A DNA stretch of 64,000 bases from Lysobacterales bacterium (GTDB lineage: Bacteria > Pseudomonadota > Gammaproteobacteria > Xanthomonadales > SZUA-36): contig JAKITK010000007.1 in NCBI GenBank assembly GCA_021648125.1, forward strand, positions 27,059 to 91,058, in the 5' to 3' direction. The notes under the pieces are model-generated. The model was not told the DNA's origin, did not search any database, and worked only from the letters and a program-made list of their open reading frames with translations. This document shows positions 19,700 to 30,046 of the stretch, piece by piece. The translations under genes were made by a program, and so were the position numbers. Positions within the stretch are counted from its first letter, which is position 1. Every line of letters begins with the position of its first letter.

Positions 19700-22327
19700 T
19701 CAGGCCAGTGCTTTGCTGACGATTTCGTAAACATCCGGGGATAAACCTTTAACTGCGGCTATCCTTTGAAGCTCGGCTTTCATTAAAGTCTGACGACCGG
19801 AATCAAAACGTTTCCAACGGTTAAAGGCTGCTGCCATACGTGCTGCAATCTGCGGGTTGATAATATTGAGTTTGATCACCTGATCGGCAAACAAGCGGTA
19901 TCCCCGCCCATCAGCACTGTGAAAACCCACCGGATTGGCCATTGCAAAACTCGCCAGCAAGGCGCGCACCTTGTTCGGGTTATTCAATGAAAATGCCGGG
20001 TGTTGTAATAACTCTGTAACCACATCTGCCGTGTCGGCTGAAGCAGTAGTCGCCTGAAGGGCAAACCACTTGTCCATTACCAGCGCCTCCGACTGCCAGC
20101 GGGCGGCAAACTTTGCCAACGTAACGGCGGCGGGTTCAGCTTGGGAGTGGACCAGCAGGGTAAGCGCTGCCATGGTGTCCGTCATATTATCCGCAGCAGC
20201 CAGTTGGGCTTCGACAAGCGCAAGCTCACCGGCTGCAGATAAGTACGCCAAGCAACGATTTTTTAAGGCTCGGCGACCAATTGCGGCAGCATCTTTTGAA
20301 TAAATCGCTGCATCATTTAATGCCGCGTAACGCGCACGAAAATCATCTGCAAGCGCTAGGCCTAGCTGTGTCATTACGCTACAGCGTGCGGCATGAATGG
20401 CATCCACATCCACCGTTTCCATCTGCTCGGCTATATAATCTTCGCCCGGCAAGGTCAATGCTTCAGCTACCAATGCCGGATCAAGTCCTGGATTCTCTAG
20501 CAATGCAGAAAAAGCATTAATAAGCGCTGTATCAACAGATTGCGATGGAGTTTTAATTTGCTGATTAATCACCTTTAACGCGAGCCGCACTGAAGATTCC
20601 CAACGCACAAAATCATCGCTGTCATGTGCCATTAACAATGCCAAATCGGCTGTAGTGTAGTCATATTTCAGCTTTACTGGAGCTGAAAATCCTCGCAGTA
20701 ATGAGGGTACAGGGACTTCATCAACATGGGTAAACACAAAAGTTTTTTCGGCACAATCCAGTAACAACAAAGCTTCTTTGGTGACTGCTTCATGAGCGTT
20801 GAAACGCAAATCCATTGTCTCACCGGAGGCTGCCAGCAGACCCATTCGAACCGGAATAAGTAGTGCCTGCTTTTGTGCCTGATCGGCGGTGGTCGGTGTT
20901 GTCTGGCTCAGAGTGAGTCGATACTCACGCTTATCCGCGTGGTACAAACCAGTGGCCGTAATCTCCGGTGTACCGGACTGGGAATACCAGCGAGAGAACA
21001 ATTTCAGATCGTAATTATTGGCATCACTCATCGCCGCAAGAAAATCATCACAACTTACCGCCGCGCCATCATGGCGTTCAAAATACAGATCCATACCCCG
21101 GCGAAAACCCGCTTTACCGAGCAAGGTTTCATACATGCGAATAATTTGCGCACCTTTCTCATAGACCGTCTTGGTATAAAAATTATTGATTTCGATATAT
21201 TGATCAGGACGGATTGGATGTGCCATTGGGCCTGCATCTTCCGGGTATTGCAGCGCGCGTAGGCCGCGGACCTCTTCTATTAGCTTTACCGAACGGGATT
21301 GCATATCGGAAGAAAACTCCTGATCACGATAAACCGTCAAACCCTCTTTTAATGTCAGCTGAAACCAGTCCTGGCAGGTGACCCGATTACCCGTCCAATT
21401 ATGAAAATATTCATGTGCAATTACGCCTTCAACCCCCTGAAAATCGAAATCTGTAGCCGTCTCCGGTATTGCCAACACATATTTTGTATTGAAAACATTC
21501 AGACCTTTGTTTTCCATCGCACCCATATTGAAATCATTAGTGGCGACGATATTGTAGTGATCGAGATCATATTCCAGACCGTAAGTCTGCTCGTCCCATT
21601 GCATGGATTTGACCAGTGACTGCATGGCGTGATCACATTTCTCGATATTTTCCTTCTCCACATACACCCGCAGGCTTACTTTACGACCGCTGGCAGTAGT
21701 GAAATAATCCTGAATATAGTCTAGCTCGCCAGCGACTAGCGCAAACAGGTAAGCGGGCTTGGGGTGTGGATCTTGCCAAACAACCCGATGGCGACCATCA
21801 GCCAGATCTTCTGTTGCCAGCGGATTACCATTGGACAGCAGCACCGGAAACTTAGCTTTGTCCGCGCTGATGGAAACATGAAAAGTTGCCATCACATCCG
21901 GACGATCTGGATACCAGGTGATTTTGCGGAACCCCTCGGCCTCACATTGGGTTAACAGGAAATCACTGGATTGGTACAGCCCTTCAAGGGCGGTATTAGC
22001 TGCAGGATTAATAATAACTTCAGTTTCCAGCAAAAAATGTTCCGGTAGATTGGCAATACGCAACTGCTCGCCTACTATTGTGTAGTCCTCCTTAGCCAAC
22101 AAACGACCATCAACTCGGATGGCTATTGTTTCCAGTTGTTTGCCATCTAATATCAGAGTATCACCCTCAACCAGCGAGTTTTTTTCAAACTGCAAGCGCG
22201 AGAGTACCCGGGTCTGGTGGAAATCAATATCAAAATCCAGATCAACATGTTTTACCCAAAAATTCGGCTGGGTATAGTCTTTGCGGTAGATAATATTAGG
22301 CTGGGATTCTGTATGTGACTGCTGCAT
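19700..22327 (-). CDS. pepN: Aminopeptidase N (M1 family)
   Basis: A zinc aminopeptidase of about 875 residues that trims N-terminal residues from cytoplasmic peptides. The exopeptidase motif is NMGAMENKGLNVF and the zinc site is VIAHEYFHNWTGNRVTCQDW, with the third ligand in LKEGLTVYRD. The C-terminal half is the all-helical Ig/ARM-like region of the PepN type. The frame extends to 22432, but those 35 extra residues do not fit the family. The ATG at 22327 begins MQQSHTESQPN and continues into the conserved RKDYTQPNFWV. It is divergent from the dehydratase gene with only 42 bases between starts. Confidence 0.95.
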   Translation of the reverse strand: MQQSHTESQPNIIYRKDYTQPNFWVKHVDLDFDIDFHQTRVLSRLQFEKNSLVEGDTLILDGKQLETIAIRVDGRLLAKEDYTIVGEQLRIANLPEHFLLETEVIINPAANTALEGLYQSSDFLLTQCEAEGFRKITWYPDRPDVMATFHVSISADKAKFPVLLSNGNPLATEDLADGRHRVVWQDPHPKPAYLFALVAGELDYIQDYFTTASGRKVSLRVYVEKENIEKCDHAMQSLVKSMQWDEQTYGLEYDLDHYNIVATNDFNMGAMENKGLNVFNTKYVLAIPETATDFDFQGVEGVIAHEYFHNWTGNRVTCQDWFQLTLKEGLTVYRDQEFSSDMQSRSVKLIEEVRGLRALQYPEDAGPMAHPIRPDQYIEINNFYTKTVYEKGAQIIRMYETLLGKAGFRRGMDLYFERHDGAAVSCDDFLAAMSDANNYDLKLFSRWYSQSGTPEITATGLYHADKREYRLTLSQTTPTTADQAQKQALLIPVRMGLLAASGETMDLRFNAHEAVTKEALLLLDCAEKTFVFTHVDEVPVPSLLRGFSAPVKLKYDYTTADLALLMAHDSDDFVRWESSVRLALKVINQQIKTPSQSVDTALINAFSALLENPGLDPALVAEALTLPGEDYIAEQMETVDVDAIHAARCSVMTQLGLALADDFRARYAALNDAAIYSKDAAAIGRRALKNRCLAYLSAAGELALVEAQLAAADNMTDTMAALTLLVHSQAEPAAVTLAKFAARWQSEALVMDKWFALQATTASADTADVVTELLQHPAFSLNNPNKVRALLASFAMANPVGFHSADGRGYRLFADQVIKLNIINPQIAARMAAAFNRWKRFDSGRQTLMKAELQRIAAVKGLSPDVYEIVSKALA

Positions 22328-22369
22328 TAAAAACTCACTGACTGTGGGAAAGGAGGGTATTATAAACCG

Positions 22370-23350
22370 ATGACTGATGCGCGCCGAGATTCTATTCAAG
22401 AAATTACTCAAGCATTGTTGCTTGCGGCTCAAAAACGGCTGTCTCAGGTTATTTCCACAGTCCCGCTTTTACAAAACACACCACTGGACCAAATATTTGA
22501 TTGCCAGTTGTTTATTCAGTGTGAAAATCTGCAACCAACCGGCTCGTTTAAATATCGCGGCGCCAGCAATGCGATTCTGGGGATGCTGGAATCCGCTCAG
22601 CTTAACACCAGCGTGAACTCAGGAGTATGTACCCATTCTTCCGGAAATCACGGCAGAGCTTTGGCAAGAGCAGCCCGACTAAACGGTTTATCTGCAGATA
22701 TCGTAGTACCGCATAATGCAGTTACCAGTAAACTGGAGGCCATGCGAGCTGAGGGTGCAAACATACATTTATGTGAGCCCACCCAGACCGCCCGTGAAGC
22801 GGGATTGCAGGCGCTGGTGGAAAAGGGTTTAATCGCAATTCCACCTTATGACCATCCGCTGGTAATTGCAGGACAGGGAACCTGGGCGCTGGAAATACTA
22901 AATCAGGTGGAAAACCTGGACATGTTATTGATCCCCGTGGGCGGCGGGGGATTAGCCGCAGGAACTATTCTTGCCAGGAACCTGATGCAACAAGCTCAAA
23001 CTAAAACACCGCTAGTGATAGGTGCTGAGCCTAAACAGGCAGACGATTGCTGGCGATCTTTACAGCAGGGTCAGCGAGTGAAAAAACATTACCCGGATAC
23101 GGTCGCCGATGGTTTGCGGGCTCTGGTCGGCAAGCTAACTTTCCCCATTATTCAGGCCGGTATTACCGATGTTCTTCGGGTTACAGAAGCTGGGATAAAA
23201 GCAGCCAGAGCGCTAGCCACAGTTCACCTGGGTCAAGCTATAGAACCTTCATCTGCTACTGTACTGGCTGCAATCGATGAATACCCTGAAGTATTTTCCG
23301 GCCGTAAGGTCGGGCTTATTTTAACCGGAGGCAATATAGCAGATGAATAA
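22370..23350 (+). CDS. PLP-dependent serine/threonine dehydratase family protein
   Basis: A 326-residue fold-type II PLP enzyme. The PLP lysine lies in PTGSFKYRGASNAI, the phosphate loop is PVGGGGLAAG, and SSGNHGRALARAA is the asparagine loop. It resembles catabolic threonine dehydratase, serine racemase or threo-3-hydroxyaspartate ammonia-lyase; no C-terminal ACT regulatory domain is present. The choice among these cannot be made by eye. It overlaps sixA by eight bases, so the two are co-translated. Confidence 0.85.
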   Translation: MTDARRDSIQEITQALLLAAQKRLSQVISTVPLLQNTPLDQIFDCQLFIQCENLQPTGSFKYRGASNAILGMLESAQLNTSVNSGVCTHSSGNHGRALARAARLNGLSADIVVPHNAVTSKLEAMRAEGANIHLCEPTQTAREAGLQALVEKGLIAIPPYDHPLVIAGQGTWALEILNQVENLDMLLIPVGGGGLAAGTILARNLMQQAQTKTPLVIGAEPKQADDCWRSLQQGQRVKKHYPDTVADGLRALVGKLTFPIIQAGITDVLRVTEAGIKAARALATVHLGQAIEPSSATVLAAIDEYPEVFSGRKVGLILTGGNIADE

Positions 23351-23840
23351 ACAACTAATACTATTAAGGCATGCCAAAGCTGCACACCCTAAGCAACCCA
23401 TGCGGGACTATGATCGCCCGTTAAAATCGTTCGGCTTTGAACAAGCCGAGGCCATTGCCGACTGGCTGGAACAAGCCGGCGTAGAACCCGATGTCGTGCT
23501 GGTGTCTGCTGCCAAGCGTACCTTGCAAACCATTGAGCCTTGGCGAAATCGTCACCCGAATACTGTAGTTAAAGAACTGGAATCACTTTACGGTGCCACT
23601 ACCGGTGAAATTCTGTCACTGGCAGATGCGGAATCCGAGGCCGGGGTGACTCTTGTGGTCGGACATAACCCGGGAATTGAATTCAGCCTGCACTACCTCG
23701 CCGAAGATGATGCCAACCAACAAAGACACCATCAAAGAATGCGACCCGGGGATTTGGCCTGGCTGCAGCGCCATCCGGATGAGCAGAGCTGGCAACCTGG
23801 CAAAGCTGAACTGCTCTGCCGGTATTCAGCTTTGCGCTAG
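23343..23840 (+). CDS. sixA: Phosphohistidine phosphatase SixA
   Basis: A 165-residue histidine-phosphatase-fold protein. The RHG-type motif is LILLRHAKAAHP, followed by DYDRPLKSFGFEQA, SAAKRTLQT and the second catalytic His in VVGHNPGIE. SixA removes phosphate from histidine-phosphotransfer domains and, in E. coli, from the nitrogen PTS protein NPr. Length is normal. The start lies inside the upstream dehydratase gene. Confidence 0.9.
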   Translation: MNKQLILLRHAKAAHPKQPMRDYDRPLKSFGFEQAEAIADWLEQAGVEPDVVLVSAAKRTLQTIEPWRNRHPNTVVKELESLYGATTGEILSLADAESEAGVTLVVGHNPGIEFSLHYLAEDDANQQRHHQRMRPGDLAWLQRHPDEQSWQPGKAELLCRYSALR

Positions 23841-23857
23841 TTAGAATTAGGATTTAT

Positions 23858-23890
23858 TTTTCTCTCGCCAAGCCGCAAAGATCGCTAACA
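23858..23890. repeat. Single arm of the dispersed cgcaaagatcgc repeat
   Basis: TTTTCTCTCGCC followed by CCGCAAAGATCGCTAACAAAG matches the arm at 19480. It lies just after sixA, and the following bases (GTCATGCCGAGCTTGACTC) also look like common intergenic repeat sequence. Confidence 0.6.
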
Positions 23891-24107
23891 AAGAACCCTG
23901 TCATGCCGAGCTTGACTCTGCAGCTCCTAACAAATAGAACGGGGTCGAAATGATGAGCGTAAAAAAAGTTTCGCGCTGAACGAATTTGCAGTTTAATACG
24001 ATATCTGTATGGTTTCGAGTCTTGCCAATTAACGGCTTTTTCCGAAAGGCCACTGATACTGGATTAAAAGCTGCCCCCGATGCTTTTATTAGCCATTTTT
24101 TATGCAC

Positions 24108-24542
24108 TTACGCTACCTTTTGTGAGTACAAATGCTGTTGGAACTCAATGAGTAAAGAACTGATTTCTGCTGCTTCGCCTAATATTTCCTTTGCATCTTC
24201 AAGTGAGTGATATTTGTTGGTAAGCAATACGGGTGATTTTTCTTGAGCAAGCTCTTCCACACCCGATTCAATGTATTTATTCAAGACAAACTCTATAAAC
24301 TCCTGCTGTCTTTTATTTAAAAAAGCCAATATCGTCGCCTTTGCTCTGCTTACTCTTTCTTCTCTGGTGATTGGCTTTATGTCACTATTAAAAACATACT
24401 CCAAGACATCGTATAGATCATTTTTTTCTGCATCAATTAATTTTTTCAGAGTATTCAATTCGTCTTTACCAAAGCCAGCCTCGTCCAGTTTTGCCAATAT
24501 TAACCTAGACTTCAAATAGGCGGTAGATTGATAATAGGGCAT
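24108..24542 (-). pseudogene. C-terminal remnant of type I restriction enzyme subunit HsdR
   Basis: About 140 codons resemble the helical C-terminus of EcoEI-type HsdR: LNTLKKLIDAEKNDLYDVLE, then ITREERVSRAKATI, FVLNKYIESGVEELAQEK, KYHSLEDAKEILGEA and the terminal LIEFQQHLYSQ. The nuclease and helicase parts are absent from the whole window, as are HsdM and HsdS. The homology stops at the edge of the IS630-type transposase gene at 24541; upstream codons of the same frame (to 24659) are antisense of that gene. It is therefore a truncated, presumably dead restriction gene. Confidence 0.75.
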
Positions 24543-25584
24543 GCAAAAAACAGATGCCAGAAAACACAGTACGGAAGTACAGCAACATAACCGAGAACAG
24601 GCGATTCGCCTGCATTTTGAAGGCATGAGTCGGCAAGCTATTTCTCGAATAGTCGGCATCCATCCTTCGACGCTCGGTTCCTGGATAGCGCTTTATAACA
24701 AAGGTGGAATTGAAGCCTTAAAGATCGGTCAGCGGGGGCGAAAAACAGGTGATGGACGCAGATTAACCGCCGCTCAGGAGAAACGACTAAAGAAGATCAT
24801 AACAGGCAATTGCCCAGATCAAATGCAGTTACCTTTTGCCTTATGGAGTAGTACAGCGATACCTGCATTGATCCAGGATCAGTGGAGAATCAAGCTGTCA
24901 CAAAGATTGATTAGCCGATATATGAAACGTTGGGGCTATACACCACAGAAGGCAGCGAAACGTGCTTATGAGCGGTCAGATACAGCGACCCAAGAATGGC
25001 TCACACAAACCTACCCCGAGATCAAAAAGCGCGCCATTTGTCACCAAGCCGAGATATTTTGGGGTGATGAAACCGGGGTTAGCAACCAATGCCAGCATGT
25101 TCGTGGATATGCACCCAAAGACCAAACCCCAACGATTAAAATACAGTCGAAGCGGTTAGGAACCAACTTAATTTCTGCCGTAAATAACCAAGGCAAGTTA
25201 CGCTTTATGATGTATCGAGAAACCATGACAAGCCAAGTTCTGATTCGTTTTATGAAGCGATTGATCAAAGACTCTTCCCATAAGGTATTCCTAATTTTAG
25301 ATAATTTAGGGGTACATCATGCGAAGATGGTTAAAGCGTGGCTGGATGAAAATAGCGATTATATTGAAGTTTTTCACCTGCCCTCTTATTCGCCAGAAAT
25401 GAACCCTGATGAGTACCTCAATTGCGACTTAAAACAAGGCATTCGCGCCTCCTCCCCTGCGCGCACACAAATTCAACTTGAGAAGAAGGTACTGGGTCAT
25501 ATGAGAAAAATTCAAGCGTTACCTCAACGTGTGATTAGTTATTTTTCACACCCAGCTATTCGGTACGCTGCGGCGGGTATTTGA
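24541..25584 (+). CDS. IS630-family transposase
   Basis: A 347-residue intact transposase. The N-terminal helix-turn-helix is AIRLHFEGMSRQAISRIVGI (residues 21-40). The C-terminal DDE_3 catalytic core has Asp176 (FWGDETG), Asp254 (LILDNLGVHH) and Glu291 (NPDEYLN). All three catalytic residues are present, so the element may be active. Terminal inverted repeats and the TA target duplication could not be fixed by eye; the element probably spans roughly 24.5-25.6 kb. It abuts the HsdR remnant, which it may have truncated. Confidence 0.9.
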   Translation: MQKTDARKHSTEVQQHNREQAIRLHFEGMSRQAISRIVGIHPSTLGSWIALYNKGGIEALKIGQRGRKTGDGRRLTAAQEKRLKKIITGNCPDQMQLPFALWSSTAIPALIQDQWRIKLSQRLISRYMKRWGYTPQKAAKRAYERSDTATQEWLTQTYPEIKKRAICHQAEIFWGDETGVSNQCQHVRGYAPKDQTPTIKIQSKRLGTNLISAVNNQGKLRFMMYRETMTSQVLIRFMKRLIKDSSHKVFLILDNLGVHHAKMVKAWLDENSDYIEVFHLPSYSPEMNPDEYLNCDLKQGIRASSPARTQIQLEKKVLGHMRKIQALPQRVISYFSHPAIRYAAAGI

Positions 25585-25821
25585 GGGCTGGGTTAATAGC
25601 ATCGGTAATTCCTCATCTTGGATGCACAGCGCCTAAATAACTGTCGGGCGGAAATGGTGAAATATTTGTGTATTTCTACAAAAATTATGACGGACTTACC
25701 CGTCCATATTGGTTTTTTTATTATGTTTCTTCATTTTCTCTTTCAAAGTATTTCCACCCCTTACTTATACAAAAAGATAGCGCAATAGAATATAAAAAAG
25801 CTACTAAATAGTAGCCAGTTC

Positions 25822-26022
25822 CTAGTTTTTCACCACCACCAATTCAAAAACAAAAGTTGCCGGGTAGAAAAATATTGCAAGAAAGATAAATGCAGTACTT
25901 GTGTGCGAGGTATACCAAAAATCATTACCTTCGCTCATAATGGTGAACCCATTTGGAATAAAAGCTATTCCCCAGAAGAGTAAAAATAAAATTATAGGTA
26001 ACGCCACAATATATTTTTTCAT
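25822..26022 (-). CDS. Small membrane protein (66 aa), function unknown
   Basis: It has two hydrophobic segments: IVALPIILFLLFWGIAFIP near the N-terminus and TAFIFLAIFFYPATFVFELV near the C-terminus. A short charged loop lies between. It lies 24 bases after the stop of the ABC permease gene, on the same strand, so it may be the last gene of that operon. The ribosome site is weak (TAGG). No family recognised. Confidence 0.5.
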   Translation of the reverse strand: MKKYIVALPIILFLLFWGIAFIPNGFTIMSEGNDFWYTSHTSTAFIFLAIFFYPATFVFELVVVKN

Positions 26023-26046
26023 AAGCCTAATGATTACCGGTAGTTT

Positions 26047-27279
26047 TTACTCATAGCGCAGCGCATCAATCGGGTCTAACTGGGACGCTTTAGCGGCTGG
26101 TATTATTCCAAAAATAACACCTACAGCTGCACAAAAACCAAAGCTTAACAATACTGCCCACAGCGGTACGAATGCAGGCGGGAATCCGGGCAGCATAGCT
26201 GCCACCAAGGCCCCTGCACCGTAGCCAAGGGCGACACCTACCAGGCCGCCAATTAGAGATAGTAAGAGAGCTTCGATTAGAAACTGCAGTAAGATATTGT
26301 TACGGGTGGCTCCCAAAGCCTTTAGAATGCCAATTTCACGGGTTCTTTCGGTCACTGATACCAGCATGATATTCATTATGCCAATGCCGCCAACCAACAG
26401 GGAAATACCTACAATACCAGCCGATACTGCTGTCACGGTATTAATTACTGCATTAAAGGATTCTGTTAATTGCTCAGCTGTTTGCACTTTGAAGTCATCG
26501 GGCTGGCCGGCTTTGAGCTTGTGTTGTATGCGAAGTACCCGGCGAATTCTGGATTTAACTTCTTCCATGCGGTTCATATCTTCAACCAGCAATTGCACTT
26601 GAATATCCAGATCTCGACGGGTGTTGCCTATGATGCGCCTTGCGGTAGCATAAGGTAGGAGGACATAGTTATCTTGTGAAAAGCCTAATATTTCGCCGCG
26701 CTTTTCGATCACTCCTATGATCTTGCACCAGTTGTTACCGATGAGGAAAAATTCGCCAATCGGGTCTTTTGGTAGTTCTAGATTTTCGATGATGTCTACG
26801 CCAATAGCACAGACCAGGCGTCGCCTGTTTTCATCATCCCGGGTGAAAAATCGTCCTGATTGCGGATAAATACCATTGACTTTCAGGTAACTTGGGCCAA
26901 TCCCCATGATATTAGAAGTTGCGGACTGCGCACGGTAACTAATGCCTCCCCGGCTGCCGGTGTTAGCATATAACACTGGGGTGACATGGGAGATTCCATC
27001 AACCTGTCGCACAATCGCGCGCATGTCAGAATCTTGCAGTTTTGAATATTTACCCTGCATCGCCTGTTTGAACGGGGTGTGTGAACGAACGGTCAAGGAA
27101 TTACTACCAAGGCCTGCAAACTGCGCGTTAATCGATTCTGACATACCTTGCACAATGGAGACCACAGCGATAACTGAAGTTACACCGATAATAATACCCA
27201 GCGAAGTAAGTAAGGATCTGAAGCCATGAGCACGAATCGATTCCAGTGCTGAGCGCAGGCTTTCCAGAAATGTATTCAT
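26047..27279 (-). CDS. MacB-type ABC transporter permease
   Basis: A 410-residue membrane subunit with the MacB layout. One N-terminal helix ([20 protein letters not shown]) precedes a large periplasmic MacB_PCD domain (about residues 45-250). Three C-terminal helices follow in the FtsX domain, starting with [23 protein letters not shown]. The motif [20 protein letters not shown] is the cytoplasmic coupling loop. The ATPase is a separate gene here, overlapping the start by four bases (ATGA). It probably works with the adaptor at 27989 in tripartite export of a peptide, lipid or antibiotic; no outer-membrane channel gene is nearby. Confidence 0.92.
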   Translation of the reverse strand: MNTFLESLRSALESIRAHGFRSLLTSLGIIIGVTSVIAVVSIVQGMSESINAQFAGLGSNSLTVRSHTPFKQAMQGKYSKLQDSDMRAIVRQVDGISHVTPVLYANTGSRGGISYRAQSATSNIMGIGPSYLKVNGIYPQSGRFFTRDDENRRRLVCAIGVDIIENLELPKDPIGEFFLIGNNWCKIIGVIEKRGEILGFSQDNYVLLPYATARRIIGNTRRDLDIQVQLLVEDMNRMEEVKSRIRRVLRIQHKLKAGQPDDFKVQTAEQLTESFNAVINTVTAVSAGIVGISLLVGGIGIMNIMLVSVTERTREIGILKALGATRNNILLQFLIEALLLSLIGGLVGVALGYGAGALVAAMLPGFPPAFVPLWAVLLSFGFCAAVGVIFGIIPAAKASQLDPIDALRYE

Positions 27280-27989
27280 CGACTTTTCACCTGTTTAGTG
27301 TCGCTGGAGACTTTACCGTCTTCAAGACTTATAACCCGGTTACAGTGTTTGGCAATATCGGCTTCATGGGTCACCATAATGATGGTTTGCCCTTGATCAT
27401 GAAGTTCATCAATTAGGCGCATGATTTCACGGCTGGTTTTGCTATCGAGGTTACCGGTGGGCTCATCTGCCAGCAAAATATCCGGATTTCCTACCAGTGC
27501 TCTGGAAATTGCCACGCGCTGTCGCTGGCCTCCGGATAGCTCGTTTGGTAAATGCCCCATTCGGTCGCCAAGCCCGACTTTTTCTAAAGCCTGGCTGGCG
27601 ATTTCTTTACGCTCTGCCAGCGGAATGCCTCGATACACCAGCGGTTGCATAACATTTTTTAAGGCTGTAGCCCGGGACAGTAAATTAAAACTTTGAAATA
27701 CAAAACCAATTTGACGGTTGCGAACTTTGGCTAATTCATTCTCACTCATATCACCAACATCGGTGCCGTTGAGGATATAACTGCCTTTGCTGGCTCGGTC
27801 CAGACAACCAAAAATATTCATTAGGGTTGATTTTCCGGAACCGGATGAGCCAACTACGGCGACATATTCATTCTGTTTTATATCTAGGCTAACGCCATCC
27901 AGTGCATTAAGCACTTGGTCGCCCATAATATAGGTTCGGTATATATCCCTTAGTTGGATAACTATGGGTTCTGCGGAAGTGGTTGCCAT
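27276..27989 (-). CDS. ABC transporter ATP-binding protein, MacB/LolD type
   Basis: A 237-residue ATPase. Walker A is [17 protein letters not shown]-loop VFQSFNLL, signature [16 protein letters not shown], Walker [14 protein letters not shown] and switch histidine in IIMVTHEA. It lacks membrane segments, so it is the split ATPase partner of the adjacent permease. It overlaps both neighbours, which indicates one tightly coupled operon: YIP1 - adaptor - ATPase - permease. Confidence 0.95.
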   Translation of the reverse strand: MATTSAEPIVIQLRDIYRTYIMGDQVLNALDGVSLDIKQNEYVAVVGSSGSGKSTLMNIFGCLDRASKGSYILNGTDVGDMSENELAKVRNRQIGFVFQSFNLLSRATALKNVMQPLVYRGIPLAERKEIASQALEKVGLGDRMGHLPNELSGGQRQRVAISRALVGNPDILLADEPTGNLDSKTSREIMRLIDELHDQGQTIIMVTHEADIAKHCNRVISLEDGKVSSDTKQVKSR

Positions 27990-29332
27990 TAGTAGTCGAG
28001 GTCTAATTCAGTTTCGTCAACGGTATCTTCAAGCTCGGCCACTTGCTCTACTTCAGCTTCGCTGTCATTAGCAGATGAGTTATCAGATTGCTCTGAGTCA
28101 TTATCATCAGTAAATGAAGCATCAGTATCCTCAGCGTCCTTATCGTCTGTGGTTTCAATTATCTCAATTTCTTCCTCATCCCGCAGATTCACCAGGGTAC
28201 GGTAAGGGCCAATAACGATACGCTGGCCTTTTCGCAAACCTTTAGTGATTTCCTGATCGCTGTCGCTGGAAAGACCAACTTCTACATTTTTGCGAACCGC
28301 CTTACCCTTCTGGAATAAAAACACATAGGCTTGATCTTCTTTCTCCTCATCTTTTTTATCAGTAACAGTGCCTTCTTCGAACAAGACTGCCTGAATCGGT
28401 ACGGAGATCGTTTCCTCTGAGGTTTGGGTATAAATATCAGCCCGCACACTCATACCGGGGCGGATAATAAGACTGTCTTGTTCATCCAGAAGAATTTTGA
28501 CTAAAAATGACAAGCTTTGCTGCCCTGGTGCCCGTCTGGCGACCGTTGCAATAGACTCAACCACACCCGAAAGTGGGGTGTCGGGATAAGCCGCAGAATA
28601 TATATCTGCAGCCAAACCCTCAATGATTTGGGCAATATCAGCCTCGTCTACCTGTACCTCGGTAAGAGTCGCTGATGGGTCAGCTATCACCATTAGTGTG
28701 GATCCTGGAATATTGGTGGTGCCGGCAATCACTGTTTCGCCTACTTTAATCTCGCTCTGAATTACAATTCCGTCTATTGGAGACTTGATCAGAGTTTTTC
28801 TTAATAGGTCTTCAGACTGGTCAAGTGCCGCCCGGGCTTGCAATAACGACTCCTGCAAAGAACGAAGGTCTACCCGTGACAGTGATAATTCGCTTTCCAG
28901 CGCCTGATAACTGTCTTCACCAACTAGCTTGCTTTTATATAGAGATTTACGCCGCTCGAAGCGTTCAGCCAGATTGCTTATTAACAAGCGTTGTCGCTCA
29001 ATCGCAATGGCGGATATTCGCACCCGTGCTTGTGCTTGGTCTACCTGGGCTTGATAGTTTTTAGGATCCAGCGTGATCACCAGCTGACCTTTACTTACCT
29101 GATCTGCCTCTTCTACATGCAACTCAATCACCTGACCTATGACTTCAGAGCGCAATTGCACCTGCTCTCTGAAGGTCAAAGTTCCAGATGCCAGAATCGA
29201 ACTCTTTAGTGATTTGAGCTCAACACTGGTGATATTGACCTGCTTGGCTTCACGGGTGTCAGTTAGCTTGGAGATGAGTGGCAGCCCTACCAAAAGTAGG
29301 GCTAAGCCGCCAAAAATAATAATTTTTTTCAT
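27989..29332 (-). CDS. MacA-like periplasmic adaptor with an acidic C-terminal tail
   Basis: A membrane-fusion (HlyD/MacA type) protein of about 447 residues. It has an N-terminal membrane anchor ([17 protein letters not shown]), a lipoyl/barrel-sandwich half ([20 protein letters not shown]), a long coiled-coil hairpin (about 90-170), the second half ([19 protein letters not shown]) and a beta-barrel. The last 65 or so residues are almost entirely Asp, Glu, Ser, Thr and Asn, an unusual tail for MacA. The frame opens at a TTG (29338); the ATG at 29332 is preferred. It lies 9 bases after the YIP1 gene. Confidence 0.9.
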   Translation of the reverse strand: MKKIIIFGGLALLLVGLPLISKLTDTREAKQVNITSVELKSLKSSILASGTLTFREQVQLRSEVIGQVIELHVEEADQVSKGQLVITLDPKNYQAQVDQAQARVRISAIAIERQRLLISNLAERFERRKSLYKSKLVGEDSYQALESELSLSRVDLRSLQESLLQARAALDQSEDLLRKTLIKSPIDGIVIQSEIKVGETVIAGTTNIPGSTLMVIADPSATLTEVQVDEADIAQIIEGLAADIYSAAYPDTPLSGVVESIATVARRAPGQQSLSFLVKILLDEQDSLIIRPGMSVRADIYTQTSEETISVPIQAVLFEEGTVTDKKDEEKEDQAYVFLFQKGKAVRKNVEVGLSSDSDQEITKGLRKGQRIVIGPYRTLVNLRDEEEIEIIETTDDKDAEDTDASFTDDNDSEQSDNSSANDSEAEVEQVAELEDTVDETELDLDY

Positions 29333-29341
29333 CACCAAGCT

Positions 29342-30046
29342 CTATACTGTTATTGCCCAGATGCCATATATCAGCACCCAAGGTAGCAACACAATAATGC
29401 TGGATTTAAACGTAGAGGCTCCGGTCCAGCGCGTATAGCCGATGACCATAAGGGCTAGTGTCCAAACAGTAATAAGGCTGAACGAACTGGCCATGCTAAA
29501 CCACTTGTCACCAGCTTCAGCGTGCACAAACAATGCATTAAGTGAAGTTAGCTGTAGGGCTTCTGCAGAAACCTGGTTGGTATCAGACATCGTGATAAAG
29601 ACTATCGCTGCAAGGGCGCCAAATATAGACACAAAATTCGCCCATACTGAAAACGAAAACCATTGTCCGTAACTAAGCTCCGCCCTGCTGGTTAGTTTAT
29701 TTGCCAGATGAAAATATATCGCCATAATGGCATAGATTACAAATGTTCCAATAACTACAGCCCCCACCGACATCCATGTAGTCGAGCCCGGCTGCATGAA
29801 ATTACGGGTAACCTCAGCTGCTTCGGCGCGTGATTCCGCCGGCATTCCGCGAATGGTTTCTTCAACAAACCAGGAAAAATCCACCCAGTTAAAGTAGTAG
29901 TACAGCATGCCTGCTGACAGCAGTATGGTTATTAATAACGGCCACCAGAGCCAACGAGTATGTACTTTGATCTGATCAAAAGCTTTGGCAGGTGATGCTA
30001 CTATGTCAGTCATCGCATTAAATACGGTATAGGTTTTATCATTCAT
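29342..30046 (-). CDS. YIP1 family membrane protein
   Basis: A 234-residue protein with a soluble N-terminus (DIVASPAKAFDQIKVHTRW, the usual opening of bacterial Yip1 proteins) and five hydrophobic helices. The ATG at 30046 follows GGGAG at proper spacing. It is the first gene of the ABC export operon. Its role is unknown; position suggests that it supports the exporter or its lipid environment. Confidence 0.85.
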   Translation of the reverse strand: MNDKTYTVFNAMTDIVASPAKAFDQIKVHTRWLWWPLLITILLSAGMLYYYFNWVDFSWFVEETIRGMPAESRAEAAEVTRNFMQPGSTTWMSVGAVVIGTFVIYAIMAIYFHLANKLTSRAELSYGQWFSFSVWANFVSIFGALAAIVFITMSDTNQVSAEALQLTSLNALFVHAEAGDKWFSMASSFSLITVWTLALMVIGYTRWTGASTFKSSIIVLLPWVLIYGIWAITV

